Below are positions 13,099 to 13,608 of a stretch of 13,608 bases of DNA, piece by piece. The stretch comes from Opitutia bacterium (GTDB lineage Bacteria > Verrucomicrobiota > Verrucomicrobiia > Opitutales > UBA953). The translations under genes were made by a program, and so were the position numbers. How positions within the stretch are numbered: position 1 is the stretch's first letter; each line of letters starts with the position of its first letter. The stretch spans positions 1 through 13,608 of the forward strand of contig CANHHS010000031.1 in NCBI GenBank assembly GCA_947460445.1. Direction: 5' to 3'. The notes below the pieces were generated by a model. That model was not told the origin of the DNA, ran no database searches, and saw nothing but the letters and a program-made list of their open reading frames with translations.

Positions 13099-13608
13099 GG
13101 TGCAAATCCGAAAAAGGTGCGCGCGTTGGCAGTGGTCACACGCTCGACGTCGACTAAAGGAAGGTGCAATACCTCCGCGGCCATCGCCGCGGTCTCCGGT
13201 AAGTATGCAGAGTGATTATCTCTCCCTCGGTGCGACTGTGGTGGCAAATAGGGAGCGTCCGTTTCCAACATGAGATCCTCAGGACCATGCACTGCCAGAG
13301 AAGCACGTGTCACCGTGCTCTTCGGGTACGTTAAAACGCCCGTAAAGGACGCTCGCCCACCGCGTTTACGCAGCTCGCGCAAACATTCCACTGACTCCGT
13401 GAAGCAATGGAAGACGACCTTGCGCCAATTGACGCCACTCTGATCGATCATCTTTACACAGTCATGAAAGGCAGAGCGTGAATGGATAACCACCGGACAA
13501 TCAAACTGCCGCGCCATGGCGAGCTGACTGCGGAATGCTTCCTGCTGACGTTGCTGAATGACTTGAGCAGCAGCGACGTCGGAGGGTAACCGAAAATAGT
13601 CTAAACCG
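13095..13608 (-). CDS. TatD-family metal-dependent hydrolase (5' end outside window)
   Basis: The frame is open from the right edge (first full codon ends at 13607), and 170 residues are visible. TatD proteins are TIM-barrel, divalent-metal DNases with 3'-5' exonuclease activity in characterised members. Visible signatures are GLDYFR at the edge, QEAFRSQLAMARQFDCPVVIHSRSA, VFHCFTES, SFTGVLTYPKS and LMLETDAPYLPP. These give the metal-ligand His of VVIHSR, the His of FHCF and the Asp of ETDAPYL. The N-terminal HxH metal motif is beyond the window. The Met at 13517 is internal and not the start. The gene overlaps the downstream EVE-domain gene by four bases. Confidence 0.93.
   Translation of the reverse strand, partial: GLDYFRLPSDVAAAQVIQQRQQEAFRSQLAMARQFDCPVVIHSRSAFHDCVKMIDQSGVNWRKVVFHCFTESVECLRELRKRGGRASFTGVLTYPKSTVTRASLAVHGPEDLMLETDAPYLPPQSHRGRDNHSAYLPETAAMAAEVLHLPLVDVERVTTANARTFFGFAP

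Noticed and set aside
12622..13608. TatD nuclease plus EVE-domain protein as a defence module
   Set aside because: Both are common housekeeping families; the EVE protein is a short stand-alone form and no restriction, helicase or McrBC partner is near.

Overview
This window looks like a chromosomal segment from a Gram-negative, polysaccharide-degrading bacterium of the Planctomycetes-Verrucomicrobia-Chlamydiae group. Verrucomicrobia (Opitutae-like) is my best guess. The reasons are two S1 sulfatases, a protein with two DUF1080 (3-keto-disaccharide hydrolase) domains, a fucose-mutarotase-type protein, outer-membrane lipoproteins and a beta-barrel, and start codons that mostly lack Shine-Dalgarno sequences. 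No ribosomal or rRNA marker is present, so the taxonomy is inference.

Layout, left to right. (1) 1-981 (+): the 3' end of lexA, then a secreted GH16 glycosidase 30 bases downstream. (2) 996-5426 (-): a secreted double-DUF1080 protein convergent with the GH16 gene. Behind it lies an apparent operon read right to left: ruvX, truA, a MoeB/ThiF-rhodanese fusion and a Pal/OmpA-type lipoprotein. It ends at a clear intrinsic terminator at 2337-2359. (3) 5427-5534: a divergent intergenic region holding an inverted, heptamer-based repeat. (4) 5535-8072 (+): a HupE/UreJ-type membrane protein, then a sulfatase with an unusual CTSSR maturation motif. (5) 8078-9589 (-): a second sulfatase with canonical CSPTR, its stop codon five bases from that of the first. 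(6) 9654-10094 (+): a FucU/RbsD sugar mutarotase divergent from sulfatase 2 across a short intergenic region with an 8-bp inverted repeat. (7) 10117-12083 (-): a closely spaced set of an outer-membrane beta-barrel, a small lipoprotein, a glutaredoxin and an AT-rich sulfotransferase. (8) 12166-12488: an intrinsic terminator, a 5'-truncated pentapeptide-repeat remnant, and a CAU-anticodon tRNA with the acceptor-stem and D-loop features of tRNA-Ile2 (lysidine type). (9) 12622-13608 (-): a TatD-family nuclease (5' end outside the window) overlapping an EVE-domain gene by ATGA.

Taken together, housekeeping genes (SOS repressor, RuvX, TruA, tRNA, TatD, Pal) alternate with secreted carbohydrate functions: GH16, DUF1080, two sulfatases and a fucose-type mutarotase. 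The second set is consistent with use of a sulfated, possibly fucose-containing polysaccharide, though no fucosidase or transporter is present. I see no phage, IS element, CRISPR or obvious defence system. The least explained parts are the heptamer repeat at 5454-5529, the four-gene barrel/lipoprotein/glutaredoxin/sulfotransferase set, and the gene remnant that begins at the 3' end of the tRNA.
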